The notes: a model not told the origin generated them from the letters alone. Shown: positions 7,653 to 16,881, counted from the stretch's first letter. The stretch is DNA of 64,000 nt from CAG-791 sp963605745 (GCA_963605745.1 CAVCWT010000006.1:20357-84356); one strand, 5' to 3'. Program-made: numbers and translations.

Positions 7653-8888
7653 ATGGCCAATATCAGACCATTTTGTGCATATCGTCCGGCCTCCGGACTG
7701 GAGCAGCAGGTTGCAGCGCTTCCCTATGATGTCTATTCCAGGGAAGAGGCAAAGGCCTATGTTGCAGAACATCCGAAGGCATTTCTTGCCATCGACCGGG
7801 CAGAATCCATGCTGCCGGAAGATGTGGATACCTATGATGAGCGAGTCTATGCGCAGGCAAGAAAGCGGTTGGATGCGCAGATAAAGGACGGCACCTTCGT
7901 ACAGGATGAAACGCCCTGCTACTATCTCTATGAGCAGACTTGGCAGGGGAGAACGCAGACCGGAATTGTTGCCTGTGCCTCCATCGATGATTATGAAAAC
8001 GGTGTGATCAAAAAGCATGAGAACACCGTGGAAGCCAAGGAGCAGGACAGAATCCGTCATGTGGATGTCTGCAGTGCCCACACAGGGCCGATCTTTCTGA
8101 CCTATCGTGAGGATGCTGCGCTTGCAGAAATCAAAGCGCTGGTTCGGCAGCAGTCCCCGGTCTGTGATTTTATGTCTGAGGGCGAGGTCAGAAACCGCGT
8201 TTTTGTTATTGATCAGCAAGAGCACATTGCCAAAATTCAGGAGTGTTATGCCGGAATTTCGCAGATCTATATTGCAGACGGTCACCACAGGGCAGCCTCT
8301 GCAGTAAAGGTTGGAAGGCTTCGCAGAGAGCAGAATCCGGGCTATACCGGAGAAGAGGAATTCAATTATTTTCTCTGTGTTCTCTTCCCGGAACAAGAGC
8401 TGCAGATCTTAGATTACAACCGCGTGATTCTGGACCTTGGTGGTCTCTCCCGCGCAGAGATTCTGGAGCGCCTTCGTCCTAATTTCAATGTGACGCCGTA
8501 CCGAAAGAATGTGGCAAAGCCGTCCGCAAAGGGTGAGATCGGCATGTACCTGGATCACAGCTGGTTCATGCTCTCTGCCAAGAACAACGTAAAGAGTGGA
8601 GACCCCGTGGCAGGACTCGACGTCTCCATTTTGCAAAAATACGTGCTGGCGCCCATCTTTGGCATTGAGAATCCTCGCACCGATAAGAGGATTGCCTTTG
8701 TCGGAGGCATCCGCGGAGATAAAGAACTGGTGGAACGGGCAGATGCAGCAGAAGGGATGGCATTTATGATGTATCCGACGTCGATTGGCGAGCTGCTGCG
8801 CGTAGCAGATGCGGGCAAGCTGATGCCGCCTAAGTCAACCTGGTTCGAGCCAAAGCTTTTGTCCGGATTGTTTATTCACAAGTTCTGA
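7653..8888 (+). CDS. DUF1015 family protein of serine cluster
   Basis: This 411-residue protein belongs to the DUF1015 family, often found next to serA and serC in Clostridia and other anaerobes. It begins MANIRPFCAYRPASG, followed by AALPYDVYSREEA, both recognisable family segments. It has no signal peptide or membrane segment and is probably cytoplasmic. A conserved-looking YIADGHHRAASAVKVGR segment (about residue 207) recalls a ParB/sulfiredoxin-type phosphate-binding motif of the kind seen in serine-kinase SerK (SbnI-like) proteins. A kinase or serine-related role is therefore possible but is inference. The start at ATG 7653 follows CGGAGATTG; the in-frame sequence upstream (from 7599) lacks a better site. 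Confidence 0.85.
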   Translation: MANIRPFCAYRPASGLEQQVAALPYDVYSREEAKAYVAEHPKAFLAIDRAESMLPEDVDTYDERVYAQARKRLDAQIKDGTFVQDETPCYYLYEQTWQGRTQTGIVACASIDDYENGVIKKHENTVEAKEQDRIRHVDVCSAHTGPIFLTYREDAALAEIKALVRQQSPVCDFMSEGEVRNRVFVIDQQEHIAKIQECYAGISQIYIADGHHRAASAVKVGRLRREQNPGYTGEEEFNYFLCVLFPEQELQILDYNRVILDLGGLSRAEILERLRPNFNVTPYRKNVAKPSAKGEIGMYLDHSWFMLSAKNNVKSGDPVAGLDVSILQKYVLAPIFGIENPRTDKRIAFVGGIRGDKELVERADAAEGMAFMMYPTSIGELLRVADAGKLMPPKSTWFEPKLLSGLFIHKF

Positions 8889-8977
8889 GATGGCAGGGAC
8901 AAAAGGTCCTTTTGACGTTGGTATCAGGGAATGCTGATTTCATCAGCGATCTCTTAGAAAAATGCATTCATTTATAC

Positions 8978-9006
8978 TTGCATTCATGCGGCACAGCTTG
9001 TATAAT
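8978..9006 (+). promoter_or_regulatory. Promoter of tRNA-Thr
   Basis: TTGCAT (8978-8983) and TATAAT (9001-9006) are separated by 17 bp, matching a housekeeping sigma-70 type promoter, and lie about 40 nt before the tRNA. Confidence 0.8.
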
Positions 9007-9045
9007 AATCAACGTTCGACCGCAAACTTGCGATCGGACGTATAT

Positions 9046-9118
9046 GCTGGAATAGCGCAGTTGGTAGCGCAACTGATTCGTAATCAGTAGGTCGAGGGTT
9101 CAAGTCCCTTTTCCAGCT
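9046..9118 (+). tRNA. tRNA-Thr (anticodon CGT)
   Basis: The 73 nt sequence folds as a complete cloverleaf. Acceptor stem is GCTGGAA/TTCCAGC, the D arm is AGCGCAGTTGGTAGCGC, the anticodon stem is ACTGA/TCAGT around loop TTCGTAA, and the T arm is GAGGGTTCAAGTCCCTT. The anticodon CGT reads the threonine codon ACG. CCA is not encoded. A promoter lies upstream and a rho-independent terminator 8 nt downstream, so it is a single-gene transcription unit. Confidence 0.96.
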
Positions 9119-9125
9119 CGCACGA

Positions 9126-9154
9126 GGGCTCTGCTGGTTAGCAGAGCCCTTTCT
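9126..9154 (+). terminator. Rho-independent terminator of tRNA-Thr
   Basis: GGGCTCTGCT (9126-9135), loop GGTT, AGCAGAGCCC (9140-9149), then TTTCT: a perfect 10 bp stem right after the tRNA. Confidence 0.9.
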
Positions 9155-9158
9155 GTAT

Positions 9159-9305
9159 ATCTGTTTAGCACCTGCCTGTTTCAACAGGAATCGGGTGCCT
9201 TGCAGACGAATTCTTGATTGAAACAGGCAGGTGTCCAAGGGGCGAAGCCCCTCTGGCCAACCACATCTCAAATGCACTGCATCTAAGATGCAGGTGCTAA
9301 ACAGT
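9159..9305. repeat. Family 1 structured intergenic element, full copy C
   Basis: Termini CTGTTTAGCACCTG (9161-9174) and CAGGTGCTAAACAG (9291-9304) are a perfect 14 bp inverted repeat. Arm 1 pairs CTGTTTCAA with TTGAAACAG. Arm 2 is GGGGC-GAA-GCCCC within CCA...TGG (about 9233-9258). Arm 3 pairs CATCT with AGATG around ATGCA/TGCAT. The architecture equals copy A, and this copy also stops 27 nt before a start codon (argH). Confidence 0.85.
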
Positions 9306-9332
9306 AATAATATTTTTAAAGGAGAACATCGC

Positions 9333-10721
9333 ATGGCACAGCTATGGGGCGGCAGATTCACAAAGGCAACCGATCAACTGGTAAAGGAATTCAACGATTC
9401 CATCGGCTTTGACAAGAGACTGTGGAAAGAAGACATTGAAGGCAGTATTGCTCATGCCACTATGCTGGGCCGGCAGAATATCCTGACCAAGGAGGCTTCG
9501 CAGAATATCATTGAAGGGCTCCTTGGAATCCGTGCGGACATCGAATCCGGCAAGCTTCCCATCACCAATGAATACGAAGATATTCACAGTTTTGTGGAGG
9601 CGAACCTGATTGACCGCATCGGCGATGACGGCAAAAAGCTTCATACCGGTCGTTCCCGCAATGACCAGGTGGCATTGGACATGCGTTTATTCACGCGAAA
9701 TGCTGCAGGGGAAATGAGAAACGAGGTACTGCGCCTTCTGGAGGCCATTCTGCAGATTATGAAGGATGGCACAGAGACGTATATGCCGGGATTTACCCAC
9801 CTGCAGAAGGCGCAGCCTGTGACGCTGGCTCACCATTTCGGCGCATATTTTGAGATGCTGCGAAGAGATGCAAGCCGCCTTGCGGATACGCAGAAGAGAA
9901 TGAACGAATGCCCTTTAGGCGCCGGAGCACTGGCCGGGACGACCTATCCTTTAGACCGTGAATTCGTGGCAGAGAGCCTGGATTTTGACCGGCCGACGAG
10001 GAACAGCATGGACTCGGTGTCGGACAGAGATTATGCGATCGAATTTCTGAATGATCTGTCGCTGATCATGGTGCATTTAAGCCGAATGAGTGAGGAGATC
10101 ATCATCTGGAACAGCAATGAATACCGCTTTGTGGAGATCGATGATGGCTATTCTACCGGCAGCAGCATCATGCCGCAGAAAAAGAATCCGGATGTTGCTG
10201 AGCTCATCCGCGGCAAATCCGGCAGGGTTTTTGGTGATCTGACGAGCCTTTTGACAACTATGAAGGCCATTCCTCTTGCCTATGACAAGGATATGCAGGA
10301 AGACAAGGAGCCGGTCTTTGATGCCTATGACACCGTGATGATGTGTGTAAAGCTCATGACAGGAATGCTGTCCACTATGAGCTTTCGCAAGGATGTCATG
10401 GAAAAGAGTGCCATGAACGGATTTACCAATGCAACCGATGCCGCTGACTATCTGGTGGTGAAGGGGGTTCCCTTCCGTGATGCACACGGCATCATCGGAC
10501 GCATGGTTCTGCACTGCATCGATGTGAATAAGAGTCTGGATCAGCTGAGCCTTGAAGAGTTCAAGGAATTCTCACCGGCATTTGAAGAAGATATCTATGA
10601 TGCCATCAGCCTCAAGACCTGTGTCGATAAGAGACTGACAACAGGAGCTCCCGGAAAGGCTACGATGGAGGCAGAGATTCAGGAGGCCTCTGAATGGCTC
10701 TTAGGGGAGCTGCAGGCGTAG
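9333..10721 (+). CDS. argH: Argininosuccinate lyase
   Basis: ArgH (462 residues, normal length) cleaves argininosuccinate to arginine and fumarate in the cytoplasm. The fumarase/aspartase superfamily signature GSSIMPQKKNPDVAEL (about residues 275-290) is intact and includes the catalytic serine loop. N-terminal LWGGRF and HTGRSRNDQVALDMR are ArgH hallmarks. ATG 9333 follows AAGGAG with proper spacing; a longer in-frame extension starting in the repeat was rejected. The gene is alone here, without argG or other arg genes, and is transcribed downstream of tRNA-Thr and repeat copy C. Confidence 0.97.
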   Translation: MAQLWGGRFTKATDQLVKEFNDSIGFDKRLWKEDIEGSIAHATMLGRQNILTKEASQNIIEGLLGIRADIESGKLPITNEYEDIHSFVEANLIDRIGDDGKKLHTGRSRNDQVALDMRLFTRNAAGEMRNEVLRLLEAILQIMKDGTETYMPGFTHLQKAQPVTLAHHFGAYFEMLRRDASRLADTQKRMNECPLGAGALAGTTYPLDREFVAESLDFDRPTRNSMDSVSDRDYAIEFLNDLSLIMVHLSRMSEEIIIWNSNEYRFVEIDDGYSTGSSIMPQKKNPDVAELIRGKSGRVFGDLTSLLTTMKAIPLAYDKDMQEDKEPVFDAYDTVMMCVKLMTGMLSTMSFRKDVMEKSAMNGFTNATDAADYLVVKGVPFRDAHGIIGRMVLHCIDVNKSLDQLSLEEFKEFSPAFEEDIYDAISLKTCVDKRLTTGAPGKATMEAEIQEASEWLLGELQA

Positions 10722-10745
10722 TGTTTGGAAAATTGGTTTGTCTTT

Positions 10746-10774
10746 TAGACAGTGGCCATGATATGTGGTATGAT
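10746..10774 (+). promoter_or_regulatory. Promoter of asd, with overlapping dyad
   Basis: TAGACA (10746-10751) and TATGAT (10769-10774) are 17 bp apart. An imperfect dyad ATGTGGT...ACCACAT (about 10762-10782) overlaps the -10 box, so a repressor site or RNA hairpin is possible. Confidence 0.55.
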
Positions 10775-10848
10775 GCACCACATGATATGCGCCGCCTTGG
10801 TTTAACCGGGGGGCTGCAGCAACATCATTTGATATGAGGAGCGAGATT

Positions 10849-11931
10849 ATGGAAAAATTAAGAGTCGGTGTATTGGGCGGAACCGGAATGGTTGGCCAGC
10901 GTTTCATTCAGATTCTGGAGAATCATCCCTGGTTTGAGGTGACCGAGATTGCAGCCAGCAAAAGAAGTGCCGGCAAGACCTACGGCGAGGCAGTAGAAGG
11001 CCGCTGGAAGCTGGACGGAGAGGTTCCGGCTGCGGTTAAGGATATTGTGATCCGTGATATCAATGACGTGCAGGGGATCAGCGAGAATGTCGATTTCGTT
11101 CTTTCTGCCGTGAATATGTCCAAGGATGAGATTCGTGCCATTGAGGATGCCTATGCAAAGGCAGAGACCCCGGTTGTTTCCAACAACAGCGCACATCGCT
11201 GGACACCGGATGTTCCGATGATCGTTCCGGAGATCAACCCGCAGCATGCAGAGGTCATTGAATTCCAGAAAAAGCGTCTGGGAACCACCAGAGGCTTTAT
11301 CGCCGTAAAGCCGAACTGCTCCATTCAGAGTTACAGCCCGGCTCTTGCTGCATGGAAGGAATTCGAGCCCTACGAGGTTGTGGCAACAACCTATCAGGCA
11401 ATTTCCGGTGCCGGCAAAACCTTCAAGGACTGGCCGGAGATGGAAGGCAATGTGATTCCGTTTATCAGCGGTGAGGAGGAGAAATCCGAAAAAGAGCCTC
11501 TTCGTATTTTTGGCCACATTGAGAACGGCGTGATCGTTCCGGCAGAGTCACCCCTGATTACCTGCCAGTGCATCCGTATTCCGGTTCTCTACGGTCATAC
11601 CGCAGCAGCCTTTGTCCGCTTCAAGAAGGATCCCACCAAGGAAGAGCTGATTGAGAAGCTCCGTTCCTTCTCCGGCGTTCCGCAGGAGCTCAAGCTCCCC
11701 AGCGCTCCCGAGCACTTCATCCAGTATCTGGAGGAGGATGACCGTCCGCAGGTTACCAAGGATGTCTATTATGAAGGCGGCATGGGCGTATCCATCGGAC
11801 GACTTCGCAAGGACACCATGTTCGACTGGAAGTTTGTTGGACTCTCTCACAACACGCTCCGCGGCGCAGCCGGCGGCGCTGTAGAGTGCGCGGAGCTTCT
11901 GACCGCACTTCACTACATCGAGCATAAATAA
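10849..11931 (+). CDS. asd: Aspartate-semialdehyde dehydrogenase (archaeal/fungal-type)
   Basis: This 360-residue NADPH enzyme reduces aspartyl phosphate to the semialdehyde feeding lysine/diaminopimelate, threonine and methionine. It begins with the nucleotide-binding GVLGGTGMVGQRFI and has the catalytic cysteine at C157 in KPNCSIQ. The GTGMVGQRFIQ and SVNYR-less layout with GLSHNTLRGAAGGAVECAEL at the C terminus matches the shorter archaeal/yeast-like branch of the family. ATG 10849 is preceded by AGGAGCG; the ATG five codons upstream overlaps that site and is less likely. A promoter lies about 75 nt upstream. Confidence 0.93.
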   Translation: MEKLRVGVLGGTGMVGQRFIQILENHPWFEVTEIAASKRSAGKTYGEAVEGRWKLDGEVPAAVKDIVIRDINDVQGISENVDFVLSAVNMSKDEIRAIEDAYAKAETPVVSNNSAHRWTPDVPMIVPEINPQHAEVIEFQKKRLGTTRGFIAVKPNCSIQSYSPALAAWKEFEPYEVVATTYQAISGAGKTFKDWPEMEGNVIPFISGEEEKSEKEPLRIFGHIENGVIVPAESPLITCQCIRIPVLYGHTAAAFVRFKKDPTKEELIEKLRSFSGVPQELKLPSAPEHFIQYLEEDDRPQVTKDVYYEGGMGVSIGRLRKDTMFDWKFVGLSHNTLRGAAGGAVECAELLTALHYIEHK

Positions 11932-12038
11932 CGACTGCTGCATCATTATTGGGATCGCCGGTCATGTCATGTTGCCTGTCACATTTTATCGGCATTTGGA
12001 ATGACGGCTGACAGATGCGGAATCAGTGGATGTGATTT

Positions 12039-12111
12039 GCCTGCAGATCGGGTTTTGCCGGTACAGCGATTTTGCAAACGTTGTACCGGAATCCCGGTCT
12101 GCAGGCTTTTT
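12039..12111 (+). terminator. Long hairpin with T-run between asd and topB
   Basis: GCCTGCAGATCGGG (12039-12052) pairs over 14 positions (one G-T) with CCCGGTCTGCAGGC (12093-12106). Inside, CCGGTACA (about 12058-12065) pairs with TGTACCGG. Five T residues follow. It probably ends the asd transcript and lies 60 nt before the topB start. The GGTACAGCGA part recurs near 2341 and 59816. Confidence 0.75.
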
Positions 12112-12170
12112 CAAACATGACGGGTTCAAAATCGTCATATGCCGCAGCCATAAGGCTCAGGGAGTATTGT

Positions 12171-14309
12171 TTGGGCAAACGAGTTTTTATTGCAGAAAAA
12201 CCGAGTGTAGCCAAGGACTTTGCCAAGGCACTGCATGAGAATTTCAGAAACGGGGATGGCTTTCAGGAGTCCGAACAGACCATCGTGACCTGGTGCTTTG
12301 GACATCTGGTGACGATGGCCTATCCGGAGGCCTATGATCCGAAATTCAAAAAATGGTCTCTGGATACCATTCCCTTCATCCCGGAAAGCTATCAGTATCA
12401 GGTCATTGATGACGCCGGCGTGCGCAAACAGTTCAAGACCGTGCAGCGAATACTGACCTCCGATGAGGTGGATACCATTTACATCTGTACGGACTCCGGA
12501 CGTGAAGGGGAGTATATCTATCGCCTGGTGGCCGCACAGGCCGGGGTTACCGGCAAGAGGCAGCTTCGTGTCTGGATCGACTCCTTCACCGAGGCCGAAA
12601 TCCAGCGCGGAATCCGGGAAGCCAAGGATGACCGCGAATATGACAACATGGGAGCTGCCGCCTACCTTCGTGCCAAAGAGGACTATCTCATGGGAATCAA
12701 TTTCTCCCGTGCCTTGTCTCTTAAATATGCCGGTGGAATTCGTGATTTCCTTGGTATGGACCGCTGTGTGATAGCTGTCGGACGGGTCATGACCTGCGTC
12801 CTGGGAATTATTGTAAAGCGCGAACGGGAAATTCGTGCCTTTACCAAAACGCCGTTCTACCGCGTCATCGGGACCTTCAAGGCAGGAGCTGACGGTGCCC
12901 CTTTTGAGGCGGAATGGTCGGCAGCACCAGGAAGCCGCTATGAGAATTCACCGCTTCTTTATAAAGAAAACGGATTCCGTAAACCAGAGGATGCCAAGGC
13001 ACTGATCGAATATCTGAAGCCTTCCATCCAGGGGAGTCCCTTGCCTGTTGTGAAACAGATCACGCACAAACAGGAAAAAAAGAACGCCCCCCTTCTCTAC
13101 AATCTCGCCGAGCTGCAAAATGACTGCTCCAGGATTTTTAAGCTCAGCCCCGATCAGACGCTGGATGCGGCGCAGACCTTATACGAGCGCAAATTAACGA
13201 CCTACCCACGAACCGATGCGAGAGTCCTCTCTACGGCCGTTGCCAAGGAGATTGACCACAATCTAAAGGGCGTCGGAAACCTGCCGGTCTACCGAGAGCT
13301 CGTCCGCAGCATTGCCGTTTCCGGCAGCTGGAAGAGCATCGCAAAGACCAGATACACCAATGACAAAGCCATCACAGATCACTATGCGATTATTCCGACA
13401 GGGGAGGGATTATCTTCTCTGAAAAGCCTGAATCCGACCCTGCAGAAAGTGTATGATCTCATTGTTCGAAGGTTCCTTGCCATCTTTTACCCGGCCGCAG
13501 TGTTTGATAAAATGACCTTGCAGGTCGGCATTCATGCAGAGGTTCTGACGGCATCGCTGCGCGTGTGCAAGGAAAAGGGATATCAGATCTGCAGCTACAA
13601 AAAGGACGAAAGTAAGGATGCGTCCGCATCGAAAGAAGGGGACCTTGGAGCAATTGCAGATCATGAAGGAGCTACGGGAAGCACGGATGGAGAACAAGAG
13701 GACGATTCTGCAGGAAACAGTAAAGATCAGCAGGAACGCCTTGAGGAAATTCTAAAGAGCCTCAAAAAGGGAGATGTTCTGCAGGCCGTTTGTTTTGACC
13801 GGAAAGAGGGCGAGACCACACCGCCAAAGCGCTATACCGGCGGCAGCATGATCCTTACCATGGAGAATGCCGGTCAGTTCATCGAAAACGACGAACTGCG
13901 GGAGCAGATCAAGGGCTCCGGGATCGGGACGAGTGCTACGCGGGCCGGCATTCTCGAAAAGCTCGTCAACAATCAGTACATTGCACTGAACAAGAAAACG
14001 CAGGTGTATACGCCGACACAGCTGGGAGAAATGATTTACGATACTGTGGACATTTCCTTAAAGCCGCTCCTGGATCCACGTCTTACGGCGAGCTGGGAAA
14101 AGGGACTGACACAGGTCGCAGAAGGGACCACCACGGAGGCGGAATACCAGAACAAGCTAAATGACTATGTCGCAAGGCGCACCAATTCGGTGAAGGAATC
14201 CGATTACCGCAGCGTCCTGCGGCAGATGTATCAAAAAGATGCAGCATTTTATCCAAAGCCGATGCATTTTAAGGCCAAATATTCCTATGGGAGGAAACAG
14301 AAGTCATGA
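12171..14309 (+). CDS. topB: DNA topoisomerase III (type IA)
   Basis: This 712-residue type IA topoisomerase passes single strands to decatenate DNA. The Toprim domain starts GKRVFIAEKPSVAKDFA and contains TDSGREGEYIYR around D108; here the usual DxDxE motif has G110 in place of the second Asp. The active-site tyrosine lies in LTTYPRTDARVL. GSGIGTSATRAGILEKL is also a family signature. Residues about 480-530 form an acidic low-complexity insertion rich in D, E, S and G. The start is the TTG at 12171, six nt after AGGGAG; an in-frame ATG at 12072 would place extra residues over the upstream hairpin. The last four bases overlap the next gene. Confidence 0.92.
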   Translation: MGKRVFIAEKPSVAKDFAKALHENFRNGDGFQESEQTIVTWCFGHLVTMAYPEAYDPKFKKWSLDTIPFIPESYQYQVIDDAGVRKQFKTVQRILTSDEVDTIYICTDSGREGEYIYRLVAAQAGVTGKRQLRVWIDSFTEAEIQRGIREAKDDREYDNMGAAAYLRAKEDYLMGINFSRALSLKYAGGIRDFLGMDRCVIAVGRVMTCVLGIIVKREREIRAFTKTPFYRVIGTFKAGADGAPFEAEWSAAPGSRYENSPLLYKENGFRKPEDAKALIEYLKPSIQGSPLPVVKQITHKQEKKNAPLLYNLAELQNDCSRIFKLSPDQTLDAAQTLYERKLTTYPRTDARVLSTAVAKEIDHNLKGVGNLPVYRELVRSIAVSGSWKSIAKTRYTNDKAITDHYAIIPTGEGLSSLKSLNPTLQKVYDLIVRRFLAIFYPAAVFDKMTLQVGIHAEVLTASLRVCKEKGYQICSYKKDESKDASASKEGDLGAIADHEGATGSTDGEQEDDSAGNSKDQQERLEEILKSLKKGDVLQAVCFDRKEGETTPPKRYTGGSMILTMENAGQFIENDELREQIKGSGIGTSATRAGILEKLVNNQYIALNKKTQVYTPTQLGEMIYDTVDISLKPLLDPRLTASWEKGLTQVAEGTTTEAEYQNKLNDYVARRTNSVKESDYRSVLRQMYQKDAAFYPKPMHFKAKYSYGRKQKS

Positions 14310-14980
14310 TTCAGGATTACAAGATTACGGAGCTGTTCGATTTAAAGGAGAGCATTGCGGCCGAGTACCTTACGGCCTATGCCTACCCTTGGGAGGTTCT
14401 GCCGCACATTGAGGAGATCATTCTGGAAATCGGAAAGAGCCTTCCTGAAGGCCGCTTTGAGAAGAAAGGCGAGAACATCTGGATTGCAAAGAGTGCCAAG
14501 GTGTTCGATTCCGCCTATATTGCAGGGCCCTGCATCATTGACGAGGATGCCGAAATCCGTCAATGTGCCTTCATCCGCGGAAAGGCTCTTGTCGGAAAGG
14601 GCTGCGTTGTCGGCAATTCCTGCGAGCTCAAAAATGTCATTCTGTTCAACAAATGCGAGGTTCCGCATTACAACTATGTCGGCGATTCCATTCTGGGGTT
14701 CCATGCACATATGGGAGCCGGTGCCATCACCTCGAACATCAAATCCGACCGCACAAATGTGGTGATTCATGAGGGCAATGAGAGTGCCCAGACCGGCCTT
14801 CGAAAGATGGGTGCTGTCCTTGGCGACTGGACGGAGATTGGCTGCAACAGCGTGCTGAATCCGGGATCCGTTGTCGGACGTCATTCCAACGTCTATCCGC
14901 TGTCGATGGTGCGCGGCTGCATTCCGGCAGAGCACATCTACAAGGATAAGGAACATGTGGTTGCCAAGGAAGAAGGGTAA
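14306..14980 (+). CDS. Left-handed beta-helix (LbH) acyl/nucleotidyl-transferase-like protein
   Basis: The 224-residue protein has hexapeptide-repeat character: residues about 60-200 repeat short I/V/A-containing units (IWIAKSAKVFDSAYIAGPCI, VGKGCVVGNSCELKNVILF). This resembles the C-terminal domain of GlmU and related sugar-nucleotide transferases. The histidine/asparagine-rich VPHYNYVGDSILGFHAHMGAG part matches the acetyl-CoA site region of such enzymes. No pyrophosphorylase domain is present, so the substrate is unknown. It starts at an ATGA overlap with topB and is translationally coupled to it. It could be a UDP-sugar N-acetyltransferase; the specific role is not visible. Confidence 0.8.
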   Translation: MIQDYKITELFDLKESIAAEYLTAYAYPWEVLPHIEEIILEIGKSLPEGRFEKKGENIWIAKSAKVFDSAYIAGPCIIDEDAEIRQCAFIRGKALVGKGCVVGNSCELKNVILFNKCEVPHYNYVGDSILGFHAHMGAGAITSNIKSDRTNVVIHEGNESAQTGLRKMGAVLGDWTEIGCNSVLNPGSVVGRHSNVYPLSMVRGCIPAEHIYKDKEHVVAKEEG

Positions 14981-15093
14981 CTTGCTGTAAACGTGATAAA
15001 TGTGAGAAATCGGTACCTTGTTCAGGCCTTCGGAGCTGTCGTTTTGGCAAATGATCTGCTGTAACGAGGGGAAGATTCGGGTGTAATCAGCGT

Positions 15094-16803
15094 ATGTCAT
15101 CTGCAGCTTTTTTTGTAATATTGTGTGCTGTCGCTCTCGTGATTTTGGGAATCCGGCAGCGAAGGAGTCAGAAGGAGCAGCTAAAACGTCGGCTCCGGGA
15201 ATCTTTTGGCAGGAAATCAGCTAAGAGAATGGAGCAGGGGCGTTATGAAAAGGTTCCTGGCTTTTTCCTGCGCCATCATCCCTTACATGGAATTGATGAT
15301 ATTACCTGGAACGACCTGGAGCTGGACCGGATCTATCATCAAATGGACAGCACCCTGAGTGCCGCGGGAGAGGAATATCTGTATGCACTGCTTCGAACAG
15401 CCTCCGGAGAGCTGCAGATTCCACATTCGGTGCTTTGCTATCTCGAGGAAGCAGAGCATACAGAGGAACGTATGCAGCTACAGCTCGCACTGCGGCAGCT
15501 GGATCACTGCGGACGGTATTCACTGTATGACTACCTGGATCAGATGGACCAGGCTCCGCAGGAATCCAATCTGCAGCACCTTCCGGCATTTCTGCTGCCG
15601 ATTTTCTCCATCGCTCTTTTGTTCTGGAATACCAGGATCGGGATTCTGTGTCTGATCGGTTCGCTCATTCTGAACATGATGACCTATTACCGCAGAAAAG
15701 GAGAGATCGATCCCTATATCACAACCTGCGCCTACCTCCTTCGACTGGTTCAATGCACCGAACAGGTGAGCCGCATTGACTGCCCGGCCTTTGCCAAAGA
15801 GAATGAGGAGCTGTCGCAGATACTGCCGCAGCTAAGGGAATTCACAAAAGGGAGCGGCCTTGTGGTGTCAGGGCAGGCGTTTTCCGGCGGCAATCCGCTG
15901 GACCTTATTCTGGACTATATCCGGATCCTGTTCCATCTGGATCTTGTCCGCTTCAATTCCATGCTGCAGTTCGAGATCCGAAACCGGCAGCTCTTTGAGC
16001 AAATGCTGCGCCTTGCAGGGCGAATCGACGCTGCGATTGCACTTGCATCCTACGAAAAGAGCCTTCCCGGGACCTGTGAGCCGCACCTGAATGATTCTGA
16101 CAACGCAAGCGATTCGCCGCTTCATCCGCAGCTGGAGATCACCGGTCTGTATCATCCGCTCCTGGAGGATCCGGTGCCAAACAACGTAACAGCCACCCAG
16201 TCCATACTCCTTACCGGTTCCAATGCCTCCGGCAAGTCGACCTTCCTGAAGGCTGTGGCCATCTGTGCATTGTTCGCACAGACGGTTGGCTATTGCCCTG
16301 CAAAAGAGTATAAAGGAAACCGGTTTCGAATCGGAACCTCCATGGCGCTTCGTGACAACCTTCTGCAGAAGGAGAGCTATTTCATGGTGGAGATCCGCTC
16401 ACTGAAGCGAATCTGTGATATGGCAGAGGAAAGCGGTGATCCTGTTCTGTGCTGCGTGGATGAGGTGCTGCGGGGAACCAATACTGTAGAACGGATCGCA
16501 GCCTCAGCAGAGATCCTTAAGGAGCTGGCAGGCCGAAACGTTTTATGTTTTGCCGCAACCCATGACATCGAGCTGACAGCCATTCTGGCTGAGCACTATG
16601 AAAACGATCATTTTGAAGAGGAGCTGGAGGGGGAGGACGTTCATTTCTCCTATCGCCTGAAAAAGGGGCCGGCAACAACCAGAAATGCCATTCGGCTCCT
16701 TGCGGTTACAGGCTTTGATCCGGAGGTGACAAGGCGTGCGGCAGAGCGCGCAGAAGGCTTTGAGAGAACCGGAAGGTGGGATACGGCCAAAGAAAGATCC
16801 TGA
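15094..16803 (+). CDS. Membrane-anchored MutS-family ATPase
   Basis: This 569-residue protein has a MutS-type ATPase at its C terminus: Walker A GSNASGKST from G375, Walker B CCVDEV with D456, and the RGTNTVER segment after it. The N-terminal mismatch-recognition domain with FxE is absent. Instead there is an N-terminal hydrophobic helix (residues about 4-21) and a central hydrophobic pair (about 167-200, LLPIFSIALLFWNT and ILCLIGSLILNMMTYY), so it is probably membrane bound. Such MutS-like proteins are known in Firmicutes but their function is not established; a mismatch-repair label would be misleading. The ribosome binding site is weak at this start (GAGGGGAAG lies about 20 nt upstream), so the start is uncertain. 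Confidence 0.82.
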   Translation: MSSAAFFVILCAVALVILGIRQRRSQKEQLKRRLRESFGRKSAKRMEQGRYEKVPGFFLRHHPLHGIDDITWNDLELDRIYHQMDSTLSAAGEEYLYALLRTASGELQIPHSVLCYLEEAEHTEERMQLQLALRQLDHCGRYSLYDYLDQMDQAPQESNLQHLPAFLLPIFSIALLFWNTRIGILCLIGSLILNMMTYYRRKGEIDPYITTCAYLLRLVQCTEQVSRIDCPAFAKENEELSQILPQLREFTKGSGLVVSGQAFSGGNPLDLILDYIRILFHLDLVRFNSMLQFEIRNRQLFEQMLRLAGRIDAAIALASYEKSLPGTCEPHLNDSDNASDSPLHPQLEITGLYHPLLEDPVPNNVTATQSILLTGSNASGKSTFLKAVAICALFAQTVGYCPAKEYKGNRFRIGTSMALRDNLLQKESYFMVEIRSLKRICDMAEESGDPVLCCVDEVLRGTNTVERIAASAEILKELAGRNVLCFAATHDIELTAILAEHYENDHFEEELEGEDVHFSYRLKKGPATTRNAIRLLAVTGFDPEVTRRAAERAEGFERTGRWDTAKERS

Positions 16804-16881
16804 AACGTAGGAGTAAGGGGCCTTTTAGCACCGGCACCACAAAATCAGCCGCGATTCGGCAGCAACGGGAGGAAGCATTTC

